From Phoronis australis (taxonomy: Eukaryota > Phoronida > Phoronidae), in assembly GCA_002633005.1 (NCBI GenBank), contig NMRA01000858.1, forward strand, positions 9,293-60,606: a stretch of DNA of 51,314 nt. Reading direction: 5' to 3'. This document shows, one piece after another, positions 32,934 to 44,086 of this stretch. The position numbers were made by a program, and so were the translations under genes. A model generated the notes under the pieces. It made no database searches. It was not told where the DNA came from and saw only the letters and a program-made list of their open reading frames with translations. How positions within the stretch are numbered: position 1 is the first letter of the stretch; every line of letters begins with the position of its first letter.

Positions 32934-34511
32934 AGGAGCATGCCACCCAAAAAACAACCTAATTTGTATCAATTTAGATCGAGTAGTCCTACTCCATAAC
33001 GATACGTATGGTTGCATTACCTGACGGCAGACGGAGGTCTTGAAATTATCCAATGACGTCATCGGTTTCACACGCAGTCAGTTCAGCAGTTCACAGCAAG
33101 GGTTACTGGTGTCAGCTTATCACTTGAAGTCATCGTTCAACACCAATAGATACCAATAAATCATCAAACTTCAATGTAAAACCCTTAAAAATACACCGAT
33201 TTCTTATAAAAACGTGTTGTTTTATTTCGCTCTTACGGATTTATTGGTATTTGGACACACCGTAGCCTACAAAGTTCGGCAGGCCAATAAGGTCAGTAGC
33301 AGGAGTTTGGGGTCTGTTCGGAGATAATTTCGAAGTATTTTCCGTGACATACAGACAGGAGAACCTAGATCTGNCCCGATCAGGCTCGTCGCGGCCGACC
33401 GGAGTTGACTCCGCCGTTATCCCGGCCAGTGGCTCGGAAACTGATTAGACATAACGGACATAAAACAGCCAACGTTCAGTGGAAACTAAACTTTCAGTCA
33501 AGAAAATATTATACTAGTGAGCCAAAGTAATGTGCACGTGATTATGTTGGTGATTTAGCCACGAAACTGCAAATCTACTTACTCGTTGGGGGCCGCGAAT
33601 TCAGGTTCAGCTTTGGCCACAGCACCGTCAGGGCAGAAGTTGTGCATTGACAATAATTATTTGAGTAATGTAAATGTAAATAAAGATTCCCCTAACACCT
33701 GGCCGTGGGATGGAATTCCAGTTATTTCACAACAGTTTCTGCCAGCAAACACTAAATTAGCATGAGCTCACAAGGCCTCGGTGTCCCGTCAATTTATTTT
33801 TGTTGCGCTTAAAGCCGGTAACGCGGTGATTTATTCATTGCTGGCTTCTCAAATCATTTGCACTCACGAACACTCCAAAGGCATTACAAATTACATCTAA
33901 TGAGACAGACTTTGTTTCAGTTTTATATTGGTTTGGGTGAGAATAATTCATTTTGAAACAGAACGCTCAGTAATAAACGGCAACTTGCAATCCCGACTTA
34001 GGNGCAGGTGGATCGTTAAGTTTTACACCCTATCAATTCGAACAGGAACACAGTGATGAAGCAATACTAGAGAGGCGCCAGGAACAAGCTCAGACAACGG
34101 AACGTATGGAGTTATTTGGTAAGCCGGCATTCGTCAGGCACTGTCGGTGTCTGCAGGCCACAGACACGGAGATGTTTCACGGCCTCATACTTGGTATTTA
34201 CAGCGTACATTTCATTCTTCACTACCATGAGCCACTTCTTAAGCATTTCGCACTCTGGAGGAAGTAAAAAAAAAATGATATACCCGTTTTCCTCACAACT
34301 GCTTAGTGCCAACAAGCGGGAACGATGCACCGAAACATAGCAGCATTCACTCTGCATATGAACCACTGATGTTGCTACCTTCGTTTCTCACCTTCCTCAC
34401 AGGTTAACGCGACACCTCTTGGCAAGTTAATGTCGACCGTATGCGAGGCGAAGTGGATATAGACCGATTAAGATGGCAAAAAAGGCTAATTACATCGGGT
34501 GGCATTCTCCT
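32934..34511 (-). mobile_element. TTAA-flanked Kolobok-like DNA transposon
   Basis: Terminal inverted repeats: AGGAGCATGCCACCC on the left, and AGGAGAATGCCACCC as the reverse complement of the right end (14 of 15). Both sides are bounded by TTAA (32930-32933 and 34512-34515), the target of Kolobok and piggyBac elements. A decayed THAP domain near the right end favours Kolobok, whose proteins often carry THAP. At about 1.6 kb with two single-N gaps (33374, 34003) it is too short or too damaged to be autonomous. It lies in intron 1 of the Roco gene. Confidence 0.65.
34112..34366 (-). pseudogene. Degenerate THAP zinc-finger domain
   Basis: An 84-codon frame shows the THAP plan. Cys pair at residues 8-9, FFLLPP at 32-37 (the FxxFP motif region), Trp 45 in KKWLMVVKN, and VCGLQ at 68-72, where a THAP domain would have the Cys and a His-Phe. 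The second zinc cysteine and the histidine appear lost, so zinc binding is doubtful. THAP domains bind DNA at transposon ends. Its place inside a TTAA-flanked element is the main support; on sequence alone the call would be weak. Confidence 0.45.
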
Positions 34512-34515
34512 TTAA

Positions 34516-35389
34516 ATTACTAAGTGATATTTTAATTTCATGACATGGTGGTACGTACACTACAAAAGGAGGTATTGTACAATACATCACTGTTCCAGCA
34601 TCACATTGTAACATAATGTTGTATGGCCACTTATTTATCTTCATAATAATAAGCACCAGGTTGTTATTTAAAAGGCAATAATATCTTGTAGTGACCATTT
34701 GTGTTACTGTAATCCACATGGGGGCATGTACACTACATTTTGTTAGCCTTTTTGGCCCATTTTCAANAAAGGCAATAATATCTTGCAGTGACCATTTGTG
34801 TTACTGTAATCCACATGGGGGCATGTACATTACATTTTGTTAGGCTAAGCCTTTTTGGCCCATTTTCAACAAAGCAGAACCCAGTCAATATCCAAACTTT
34901 TGGTTTGTTTAAATATTGAATAATTTGCAGTGTTGCCTAGGCTAACATATTCTGCAGTTCTTTTTTTACAGAGTGTGAACTTTACTTTTAACCTTCTTTA
35001 CATTAGATAAGGGTTAGAAACACAACTTCATCTAAGTGATTCTGAAAGTGACTCAAATTATTCCCAGTCATATCTAACCAGTTGCTTGCTTAATAAAAAA
35101 AATTTCTTTTCTACTGTTGACAGTTGAAAATTGTAATTTTTACAATTGTCACTCATAACACTAAAAATGCATGAAATTCATAGACAAAAACATGCATAAA
35201 TTTTTCAAACGTCTGATTTTGATGGATTCTTTTTTAATTTGCACAATTAAATAACTCTTTGCATATGAGATTCAGTTGGCATTTGGTAAGTGACCAGAAA
35301 ATTTATTCTAGACCGTAACACTGTCAACTCTCAAATATATGGACCTTGATTGTGATTTAGCGGACTTCAAAAAGGTCTGTGACAAAGTC
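34516..35389. other. Roco intron 1, no gene; gap duplicate at 34767
   Basis: 34670-34766 is repeated at 34768-34868 across the N. Two further GTACACTACA motifs are at 34555 and 34728. The remainder is AT-rich with no recognised feature. Confidence 0.45.
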
Positions 35390-35912
35390 GATAGGCTGCT
35401 GTTGCAAGGACGGGGTTCAAGCATCTGTCAAGTGCAGTATTCACTTGGCTGTGTAGAGGATGGATGGGGCTTTGAAGAGCCTTGGCTACAGTAATACCTT
35501 ATAGAACAAACTGTCAGTCTGCAATGCTGGGAACACCAACAAGGTAATGTAATGCTGAGACTGAAGTCAGTCTTGTACATCCGATTTTTTGGAGTCTCTA
35601 AAAATTGTTAAATTGTTGATTTTTACTGAATATGTTGATCATGGGGAGAGCGTAGTTGAAAACCGAAGTCATGAGGTCTTTAAAAAGCATGACAACGTGC
35701 CTTTTTTGCCATCCGACTGGTTGCAGCCCGAAGGGTGTTGATTCTTCTATTAGCATGGCTGATCATACTGTTAACTTGAGTTGTGAAGTTGAGCCTGCGG
35801 GTTGTACACCCAAGTGAGACATCTGGTCAGATGATTTAATCACCTTCCATCATAGATGGGACAAGGGAAATTGTCGAAACTGAGGCAATTGTCCAGAGTA
35901 CAGAAGAGAGCT

Positions 35913-36701
35913 TCACACGTCCCCATTGCAGTTCATTCCAGAGTAGCACAATACTCCCAGATTTCCATCGAGTGTAGACTGTGCTTTGTGAAGAATCTCC
36001 TGATGTGTTTGTCCTTGTGATGACAGCAGCATATCATCCGTGAAGACAGGGAGTTGGCAGTCGGCACGGTTCAGTCTGGCAAGTGGGAAGGTGTAGATAT
36101 TGAACAGCACTGGGGACAGAGGTGAACCTTCAGGTAAGCTGGTGTTGACACCAACCCATTCTAAACACAACNCAAGTGGGAAGGTGTAGATATTGAACAG
36201 CACTGGGGACAGAGGTGAACCTTCAGGTAAGCTGGTGTTGACACCAACCCATTCTAAGCACAACATGCGATGTTTTAGCATGCAGCGCCGGCTGCTGAGG
36301 GTGTTCATCACCCATCTAATGCTCTGTACAGGAATACCAAGATGAAGCATGCCAAACACAAGTTTTGGAAGTTGAACAAAATTGTAAGCAACTTCTAAAT
36401 CAAGACCAACAAGTAGAGTGTTTTCCTCGTTTTCAATGCCTTGCCATAAGTCATTTTCAACAGAAGCTGCATTGGCCCATGAATCTCTACCTGGTAGATA
36501 AGCACCTATTCCTGGGAGGAGCCAGGGTTCTATGAACTTGGTGATTCTTTGCGCCATGACATTTTCAGGGATTTTCCCAATGACGTCCTGCATCACTATG
36601 ATGCGGTATCCCTTGAGAGTGTGATGGTCCTTTCTAGGTTTGGGTACAGGACTTAAGAATGTATCTGCGAGGGATAATTCCACTGGCCAAACTGATGTCA
36701 T
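35913..36701 (-). pseudogene. LINE-F reverse transcriptase
   Basis: RT blocks in order: PVPKPRKDHHTLKGYRIIVM, AYLPGRDSWANAA, LLVGLDLEVAYNFV, LPEGSPLSPVLFNIYTFPL and the catalytic-site region VFTDDMLLSSQG. The active-site box reads TDDM rather than the usual YADD, but both aspartates are kept. The GSPLSPVLF block is read twice because of the N at 36172. Confidence 0.75.
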
Positions 36702-37299
36702 ACTTCACAAGATTGGCTAACAAAAAGTCAGGTAGACTTGAGTGTTAGAACTATCAAGCCTTTGGGGTCAGGGGCACCCTCTTTGCAAGTTTTGATAGCC
36801 TCCGCAATCTTTATTGCACAGACTTTACAGTTATGTTCAGCAGTCCTGCAGAGTCCATCAAGTTGTTGGATGAGGTGGTCTCTTTCAGATTGATCACTGT
36901 GGTCACTTTGCTGGATGAAACGCATGGGAAAAGCCTCACCCTGTTCGCTGTCACTCCCGAGAAAGATTTCGTTTTCATTCAATTGGATGGATCTGGGAGG
37001 AGCGCGTCTCTTTTCCATGTTACGATCAAAGTGCCAGAAACCTGTAGCTGTCAAGTTGGATCGGCTACAAAGCTCATCCCATCGACGGTTAGCAGCCTCA
37101 GATGCTGAATCCATGATTTGAACAGAGCAGTGGCCCAATTCTGGCTATTCTGACGACCTTCAACTCTTTGGCATGCATGACCAAAAGTCCGCTCTTTGGA
37201 GCGCTTGTTAGCCCAGGTAGTGTCAACATCTTTATTCCACCAAGTAGGAGCATTCTGCTGCCTGTGGTATGGTATGTGCTTATATAGGCTTTTGGAATG

Positions 37300-38540
37300 T
37301 CAGCAAGCTGATTTCCAGATTTCATCCCCTTCGGTTTGATTGTAGGGGCATTTAACTGTTGTTGCTGGAGCCTTTAGTTGGTGGTGTAGCTGAACCTCAC
37401 ACAAGTAGTGATTACTTCCAACTTGACATCTCCTAAGCCACTCAGTATGGTCATGAAGACTATCGCTGCTCAGAGCAAGGTCAGTGCACCACTCTTCGTC
37501 ATCCAGTCTCACAGCCATTCTTGTGGGTTAACCAAAGTTGAGAGTATATAAATCTTTTTCAGAAAGGCATTCAGAAAGACCATTATCATTCAGGTTCTCA
37601 CCGTAGACATCCTAGCTGGAGTGCCGAGCACTGAAATCCCTGACAATAAGAATGTCTGAATATATGTGAAGTAGATTATGGAAAAAATTCCAATGGTGAC
37701 ACATCTAGGAGAGGAGTTCCCCAGATAAACAGACTGACTAGAGTAAATAGGTCACAGAGACTAAGATCAGTGACGCTTGTAACCTGCAGTTGCCTCTCAG
37801 TGGTAGTGCATGACGGCGACATCCCGTTGCTCCCAACTTGTTCGATTCTATAGCCCAACAACAAGTTAGGAAGTTCACCCCCGTAGCCAATATCTTACAC
37901 GACTGATTAACTGCATTCTGGCATTTATGATTGGAGGGCCTGCGCTCTTTTGTTTGATAATTGCTCTAATCTCTGATCAGATCGTATCTAGCCTGATTGG
38001 GCTGGGCTGATAAAAATGAAAGTAAAGTTCTAACATATTTGAGTTTAAACCAAAAGCATTTCTGAATTCCTTGTCAAATGCTGATAATGTTCCATTTTTG
38101 AATCATCAAAATCGCCCAACTACAACAGAAGTTAAGACAATCTATTCTGTCCAAACAGATTACCAACACACTGGGTTTGACTGTGTCCATAAGCGTTCAG
38201 TAATAGCGTGCAACCACCATACGTTTTCTTTGAAGCCTGGGAGATAATTGGCCTGCTTGTTATCATACAGGACAAAAGACTGAGCTGGGCAGTTAACAAA
38301 AGAGCCAGATGTTATCGCATGCTCAGCACCCCTCATGTCTGGAAAAGTTACTGAACGACAGAACGCTGTAATGGAAACAGTGAGTATCCACAACCTCTAC
38401 TATGGCGTGGCTGTCTTTGCTGATTGCGTACGCCAGGCCAATAGCGATGCCCTCTCTGGAAAAATGAAACGCTTGAGCTCAAAGTCCACTAGGCCCTTGA
38501 GTTTGGTTTCTTGAAACAGGCGAATGTTGAAGCCCGGAGA
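37300..38540 (-). pseudogene. LINE-F endonuclease, broken into several frames
   Basis: The N-terminal FQETK box and a following AIGLAYAISKDSHAIVEVV stretch (about 38370-38530) are followed by unrelated-looking sequence. The core resumes near 37660 with an ILIVRDFSARHSS block (the catalytic GDFNARH motif, with G changed to R), and at 37300-37518 with WCTDLALSSDSL and a SNHYL block (normally SDHY). At least four frameshifts or stops are present, so it is dead as read. Confidence 0.65.
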
Positions 38541-38560
38541 TTGGTATTAAGAATACTGTG

Positions 38561-40168
38561 CGTATTTTTTGCAATATGAGAGGTGATTCGGCAAGTTGAA
38601 AAGTCGAAAAAAGCGACCAAATCATATCAAAGACTTATCAACGTAACAAATGTCGTTCTTGACAGGGTGTAATCGTCTTGTTTGCTCTTCAGGGAATGGT
38701 AGATTCAAGCTACTTTTGGGAGAGCACAAGGAACTCGTGAATATGTAATTGCTAATTAGTAAATAGAGTTCGAAAAAACTAAACGTTAGCTAAAAAGAAT
38801 CTGTAAGTTTCGTGGACTATATTGTAAACAAGTATACACCAGAAAGCAAATAATAAAGATGTGAAATTTATGTGTATACACGTTGACGTAATCTCTCCCT
38901 AAGTTTAGTAGAACAGGGTCATTCATAGCTGCTCCTGAAACTATTTCTGTCATAACGATAGCACACTCACATTATCTGCCATCTCCCATCATGTTCTGGT
39001 GTAACTTCCTGTTTTTAACCACCAGAACCAGAGCAGATTTGTGTAATTTAGTCTTATGGGAAAGTCACTCAACGACATAGTAAGACTATGAAATTTTTAA
39101 AAACCATAAAGATACTTCTATTGTTGCAGGTCGTGGGTTTGTGGATCGCATGAGCAGTGGGAGTCCTTAATTGAGGGGTTGTGGGTCGAGCGGGTTGTGG
39201 ATGTTTCAGAACAATCCCCTGGATGCTTGAAATGACTAACTACAAAAAAGAGCCAAATTTTCCAGGGTATATATTATTCTAAGAACAAACAGGCTTGTGT
39301 TATAGAAATATTTTTGTGTTATAAAATTTAACTGAACTAAAGGTTTTTGCATAAAAAAGACAAAATAATGATAGGAACTTGAAATCAAGAGGAAATCATT
39401 TTAAAAGAGGAAAATTCCAAGTCCTGATGCTCCACAACTGCATGAGTTAGTTTGTCATTTTGTTGCCAGGAGTAACCAGTCTCAGAATCATGTTAACTCT
39501 TAGCAAAATTAGATCTAAGTTAGGTAGTGAAAATTGATTTATGCAGCAATCAGTAAGCAGAATCGGAATGAAATAAAACTAGCCTGGTTGCATAGGTCAC
39601 ATAAAATCCCAATGGTTCTGAAATCTCTTCTTCGTCAAGGGGTTACACAGTGACACTCTGATTGCAGCAGAAGACAGCATTACATTTAACAAGACACCAC
39701 TTTTGAGTCACACAAAGCAGTAGTGTTTCATTCCTGAAGGACATCTCCTTTGAATATGTCTATGAGACGTGTCTCGTATTGAAGGTGTCAGATGGTGTCA
39801 TTGACAGTATTTGAATGCAGGAAGAGGGAGGTGTCCATCATAAAATACAATACCCATTTGCAAGGTTACAATTGGACATGGGTTTCAAGACACCCTTTAG
39901 TATAACCTCCTATTGTGTGCTGAAAGCAGCAAATCAAATACTGAAGTGTTAATTAACTCTCAATTCAGACTTTGAAATACTACTTCCAACAAAGGTATCA
40001 TAAAAACAAACTTTGGCTCACCAATGAAATATTGCACTTCATTGACTAATAGTAGCATTACCGGTGCACACACAATCGCACTTCATATAATTTTATCAAA
40101 TTTTTTAACCAACTGATTTTCAACGTACAATAAAAGTCTAACTATTATTAACTGAGTTCAAAATTCAC
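38561..40168. other. Roco intron 1, 5' part
   Basis: No further exon was recognised between the LRR exon and LINE-F. A segment at about 39125-39225 is a diverged inverted relative of the CCCCTCAACCCC block at 29330. Confidence 0.4.
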
Positions 40169-40351
40169 CTTTAATAAGTAGCTGCGACACTTCACCAGGT
40201 ATCATCACCAGCACTGGATTGTGACGTAGACGTAACTCGACCAATTTGGTCATCGTAGACAACTGGATTGCAATCTCCGTGATGGCATGATAAGACAGGA
40301 AGAGAGTAGCGAGATTCTTCAAAGCAGGTGTATGAAATGGAAACCCAGGCT
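40169..40351 (-). CDS. Roco protein, exon 1 of the recovered set (leucine-rich repeats)
   Basis: The acceptor is ATCTTTGTAG (40353-40352) and the donor AAAG|GTGAAT (40169/40168). The 183 bases begin with two bases of a split codon and end with one, so both introns are phase 1, as is common for LRR exons. The translation shows LRR blocks ALKNLATLFLSYHAITEI and LSTMTKLVELRLRHNPVL, followed by IPGEVSQLLIK. Joined to exon 2 across 11 kb the repeat continues in phase. No stop is present. Asn in the first repeat is His. Exons upstream, which should carry further repeats, were not recognised above 40351. Confidence 0.7.
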
Positions 40352-40353
40352 CT

Positions 40354-41983
40354 ACAAAGATGCAGTTACACGTGTCTAATAAGATCCTTAATGTTGATTT
40401 CCTCAAAGTTGTATTTCCCTTTGCTTAGAGATCAGCAAAAACACATTCAAAACCAAGTCATTCACCCCTACAGAATCAGCCGCGAAATTTTGTTTCACAA
40501 CAGGACTTTAACTGTATTACACAATGAGACCAATTACACACAGTCAAACTGAATGGCAGGTTATCTCTCAATTCCACATGACTGTTGGGAAACTATTAAC
40601 ATTATTATTTATTGATGATATTTATTAGAAGTGGGTAGACCAAAAATTAATAGCAATGTTCTTAATCGGGGATCGTGGTAAACAGTCCAATAAGACATTA
40701 AAGGTAGTGAACATGATACTGCTGCAGTAAAAATTCCCGAATTTAGGAAAGTCTCCTCATTTTCGGACACCTAAATCCAATCCCAAACTGAATTTTTTTG
40801 ATTCTGAAATGTGGGACACGGTCGAATTTGGCATTCACCAAATTTCTAAGATTTCGGACCCAACGATTTTAGCGGCATTGGACGTAATTCTCACATTTCG
40901 GAAAGTGCACTTTTTCGAATGATCAGTGATTATCTATGCATCGTTTAAATTTGACACCGGTGTCATGTATTGACTGACGTCGCAGTCTATAGTTATCGAT
41001 GTGGATGATTTGTGCATATCTCGCACATTTTCTTGGCAGTCGTAATCATGCCATGCTTGATTGCAGTTTCACTGTGCCAATGAAATGCATGTTCTCCAAC
41101 TTTCGTGTTAATTGCCAGTGTCACGCTTTGTTTTTTGATTAACAGCTAATAATAAGTACCAGTTCACGTCTTCAATATTTAACCATCCTCGCGGAGCCCT
41201 GACCTCCACTATGCCATGCGCCCGAATTGGCGAAACAATGCTGTTCAGTGTCAAGTTAAAACAGACTTTGAGAAAAGCAAAAATCAATGTCCTAGTTTGT
41301 CGTGCAGTATATGGTAAAATGTTCATGTTGTAAATATATCTTTATGTCCCTCTACTGACATTCTATTTACTAGCCTATTTTGTATCTACCCGTAGACATC
41401 CAGGGTTACCGCTTAAATTGGGAATCTAAAAAACAGGGAAAGAGCGATAAGCCGAGCATGAGCCCTTAAAAGTAAGTCAGGAGTGGGTACTTATTGCACG
41501 GAGGACTGACTTTTATCCTCACGGAGCTACACTGATGTTGGACTTCTAACTACCTCAGTTAAAATATTCATCAATGGATTGAAGTAACAGACTTCAACTG
41601 CTTGAAGTGGAATATTGCACACGATGCAGTGGCGCCGTCATCCCGAGTGTGATTGGGTATTTACGAAGATTGGTCGCTGCTCTTCATGTCTTAAAACTAA
41701 GGTAGCCGTGCATTCAGTAGGGCAAATTTCCCGAGAAAAAAGCAAGATCATGCAAGGCTCCACTAGTTCGCCATTAATTTCTAAAAGAAGCGGATGATTT
41801 TGTTGAGATTTGCTCCTCGCTAGACACTTAGGCAACCAAACACGTGCTAATGATTGACAGGTCTTAATTCTTCGAACCTAGTTTGAAAGCCAACACTGTG
41901 GAACCTTATTTACATTATCTCGTTAGCTGTTTCGGTGGGACTGTTTGAGTGACAGGTGACTCATAAGTATGTCGCACCCGCTG
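40354..41983. other. Upstream of the LRR exon, no gene recognised
   Basis: On the gene model this is an intron or 5' region of the Roco gene. Short open frames at 41108-41326 (minus) and 41615-41835 have no signature. Confidence 0.35.
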
Positions 41984-44086
41984 CAGGCCCCTAGCCAGGG
42001 GGGTTCGCGGGGTACGATTGAACCCCCCTCCGAGGAAAAGGTCCAGCCCTACCCTATCCCATAGGATAAAATAAGATTTAGATGGACAACAAAATTGTTG
42101 TAACTACTAGTTTTACTAACTACAATCCTAAGCAACTTAAAATTAATTTTGAATTTGTTTCTTTGTAAATCGCTTCACATAGTCATTGAGTCGTATCCAG
42201 ACCGAGTGGTGACTGCATAGATGACGATTAGAAGAGGCTTGATGTTATTCATTGGCATTGAAAGAGCGAGTGGTCTCTACACGATAGGGTAATATGGAAG
42301 TCTACAAGTAAATGCCTATGCCTAGCTCAAACCATATAACATTGAGAGAGCTCCCCAAAGTAGTGCCAGCTGAATGCCTTAAAATCGACAAAAAAAATAA
42401 AACAGCAGAATTGAAAGGGTTTGTTATTTGCTACTTTGGTGTACTTTCTATCATATTATGGATAAAGTGCTGGCATTTTCAAATTTCGAATTGAAAGTGA
42501 TCGTCAAATATATAGTTCATCAAGTGTCCAATTAGACTGTGGATTGGTGGATTGACATGTATGCGTGTACACGTGTGTGTGTTTCCGTTCTTTTAAATTC
42601 ACTACACGCCGTCGGTAAGTTCACCGACTTCACTGTCGTTTCTCAAAAATCAGACATTTAGCTACCATGACTTCTGCACTGATCAATCCCCGAATGTTCA
42701 CATTGTTATGTAAGTCTAAACCTAATTAAAACTTTGATCAATGAAGAAAGTCTTCTCTTATAGATCAATGTCAATGGTGCACAGCCTCACAGATTTCATA
42801 CAAGCAACAATCTTGTGGAAAAAGTTTTCTAAGGTTACATGGAAGGTTCACTACTCCGAAGGCTTGCTTATAACCATCGGAAGTTCACTATTTCAAATGT
42901 CCACAATATTCCAAAACCAGAAATCCGACAGTTCATTACTCTGATGTTCTACTAATGATTCAGAACTGACATGAATAAAGTGTCGTATTTGTGTCTATTT
43001 AGTAATCATTTAAAGGGTGTGCAAGAGTTGAATAGTCTCAAAATGTCGATTTACATTGTTTACAGAAGAGCCCAGTTCCAATCACGGGCAATCGTTATTC
43101 TTGAATCTAACTACAGACTCATTCTCAATTAGGGACATATCATCTGGGGCATGGGTCAGAGATGTGGCGACCATTGGTGGATTTAAATTTAAGAAGAGTG
43201 AATGAGACTTTATGAAGAGTGGCAGTGACAGGGTAGCCTACTAACTACATTTAGTGTTGATCTGACCATGCGAGTACTTGCAATGGGCGAGGTTGAAGCG
43301 CAGCAGCCCTAAACTTTTCTGTCGCGCGGTGAGATATTGCGATCTTGACATGGGATTGATGAATGTATCGTGGTTGATAATTCATCAACATTCCTACCTC
43401 ATATTCTTTTAGAAATGGAAGCACATACTCATTTTTCCATACTCGTAAGACATGCGGACAATTTCATATGCACATGAAATCGTAACAAAGTGATTTATTA
43501 GCCAGGTGTATTTTTGTCAGTATATTTGCATCTAATAACCGAAGTGTCGCTTATTTTCGCATGTAACTATAGAACAGTTACACCTGAGTAAGAAATTTTA
43601 GACATTTTCGGAGTAATGAACCTTCGAAGTAGTGAACCTTCGGAATACTCTTTTGGAATAACGGGCTGTTCCCATTTCCAGCGATGTAAGCAACTTTTAA
43701 CAAAACTACATGATGAAAAATTACGTCAAGTTATGCTCAGACTAAATATTACTGTCAGAGTATATAACGAGGTGTAATCACTCATTTAAAAAAGTTCGAT
43801 TTGAAAGTTTGGCAGGAGGTAACACGAAAACATGAGGCCTATATTGATCATTATGTCCAAATTTGAGTCCTGTTTTCTGCGAGCAAACGTTAAAACATCC
43901 TCATTTCTTATCCGTATTATCTCAGGAATATAAAGCTGAGAACCATCGTTGGCGTGGATACAGTTTTCCGTTCCCCATAATTAAGCTTCAAGCGCCACAT
44001 CAAAAAAATCGAGTGTCAACGTTTGCAAAAGGTCCACCTTTCTAAAAATTCGAACCACTCCCCGCGCAATGCTGGCTACGGGCCTG
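41984..44086. mobile_element. hAT-like DNA transposon with 5-bp target duplication
   Basis: The left end is CAGGCCCCTAGCCAG and the reverse complement of the right end is CAGGCCCGTAGCCAG (14 of 15), continuing with GCGGGG-type matches. The five bases on both outer sides are CGCTG. CAG-starting ends suggest the hAT superfamily; most hAT elements make 8-bp duplications, but 5-bp groups have been described. The 2.1-kb interior has no transposase signature, so the copy is non-autonomous or decayed. Confidence 0.65.

Larger units (their letters stand above)
35390..38560 (-). mobile_element. LINE-F, long decayed APE-type LINE
   Basis: Minus-strand order: endonuclease N-terminus (FQETK near 38515), endonuclease core (about 37300-37660), linker, RT (about 35913-36701), and a C-terminal region (35390-35900) with blocks such as SVSALHYLVGVPSIAD in a shifted frame. 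The RT style is unlike LINE-B/D and LINE-E, so it is a third lineage, unplaced. No poly(A) tail was recognised at the left edge. The N at 36172 is flanked by a duplicate of about 93 bases. Confidence 0.7.

Noticed and set aside
34116-34340. 74-codon plus-strand frame
   Set aside because: It is the complement of the THAP-like frame, which has the better motif support.
36078-36264. Tandem duplication of the LINE-F RT block with GSPLSPVLF
   Set aside because: It is split by the N at 36172 and near-identical on both sides; an assembly duplicate.
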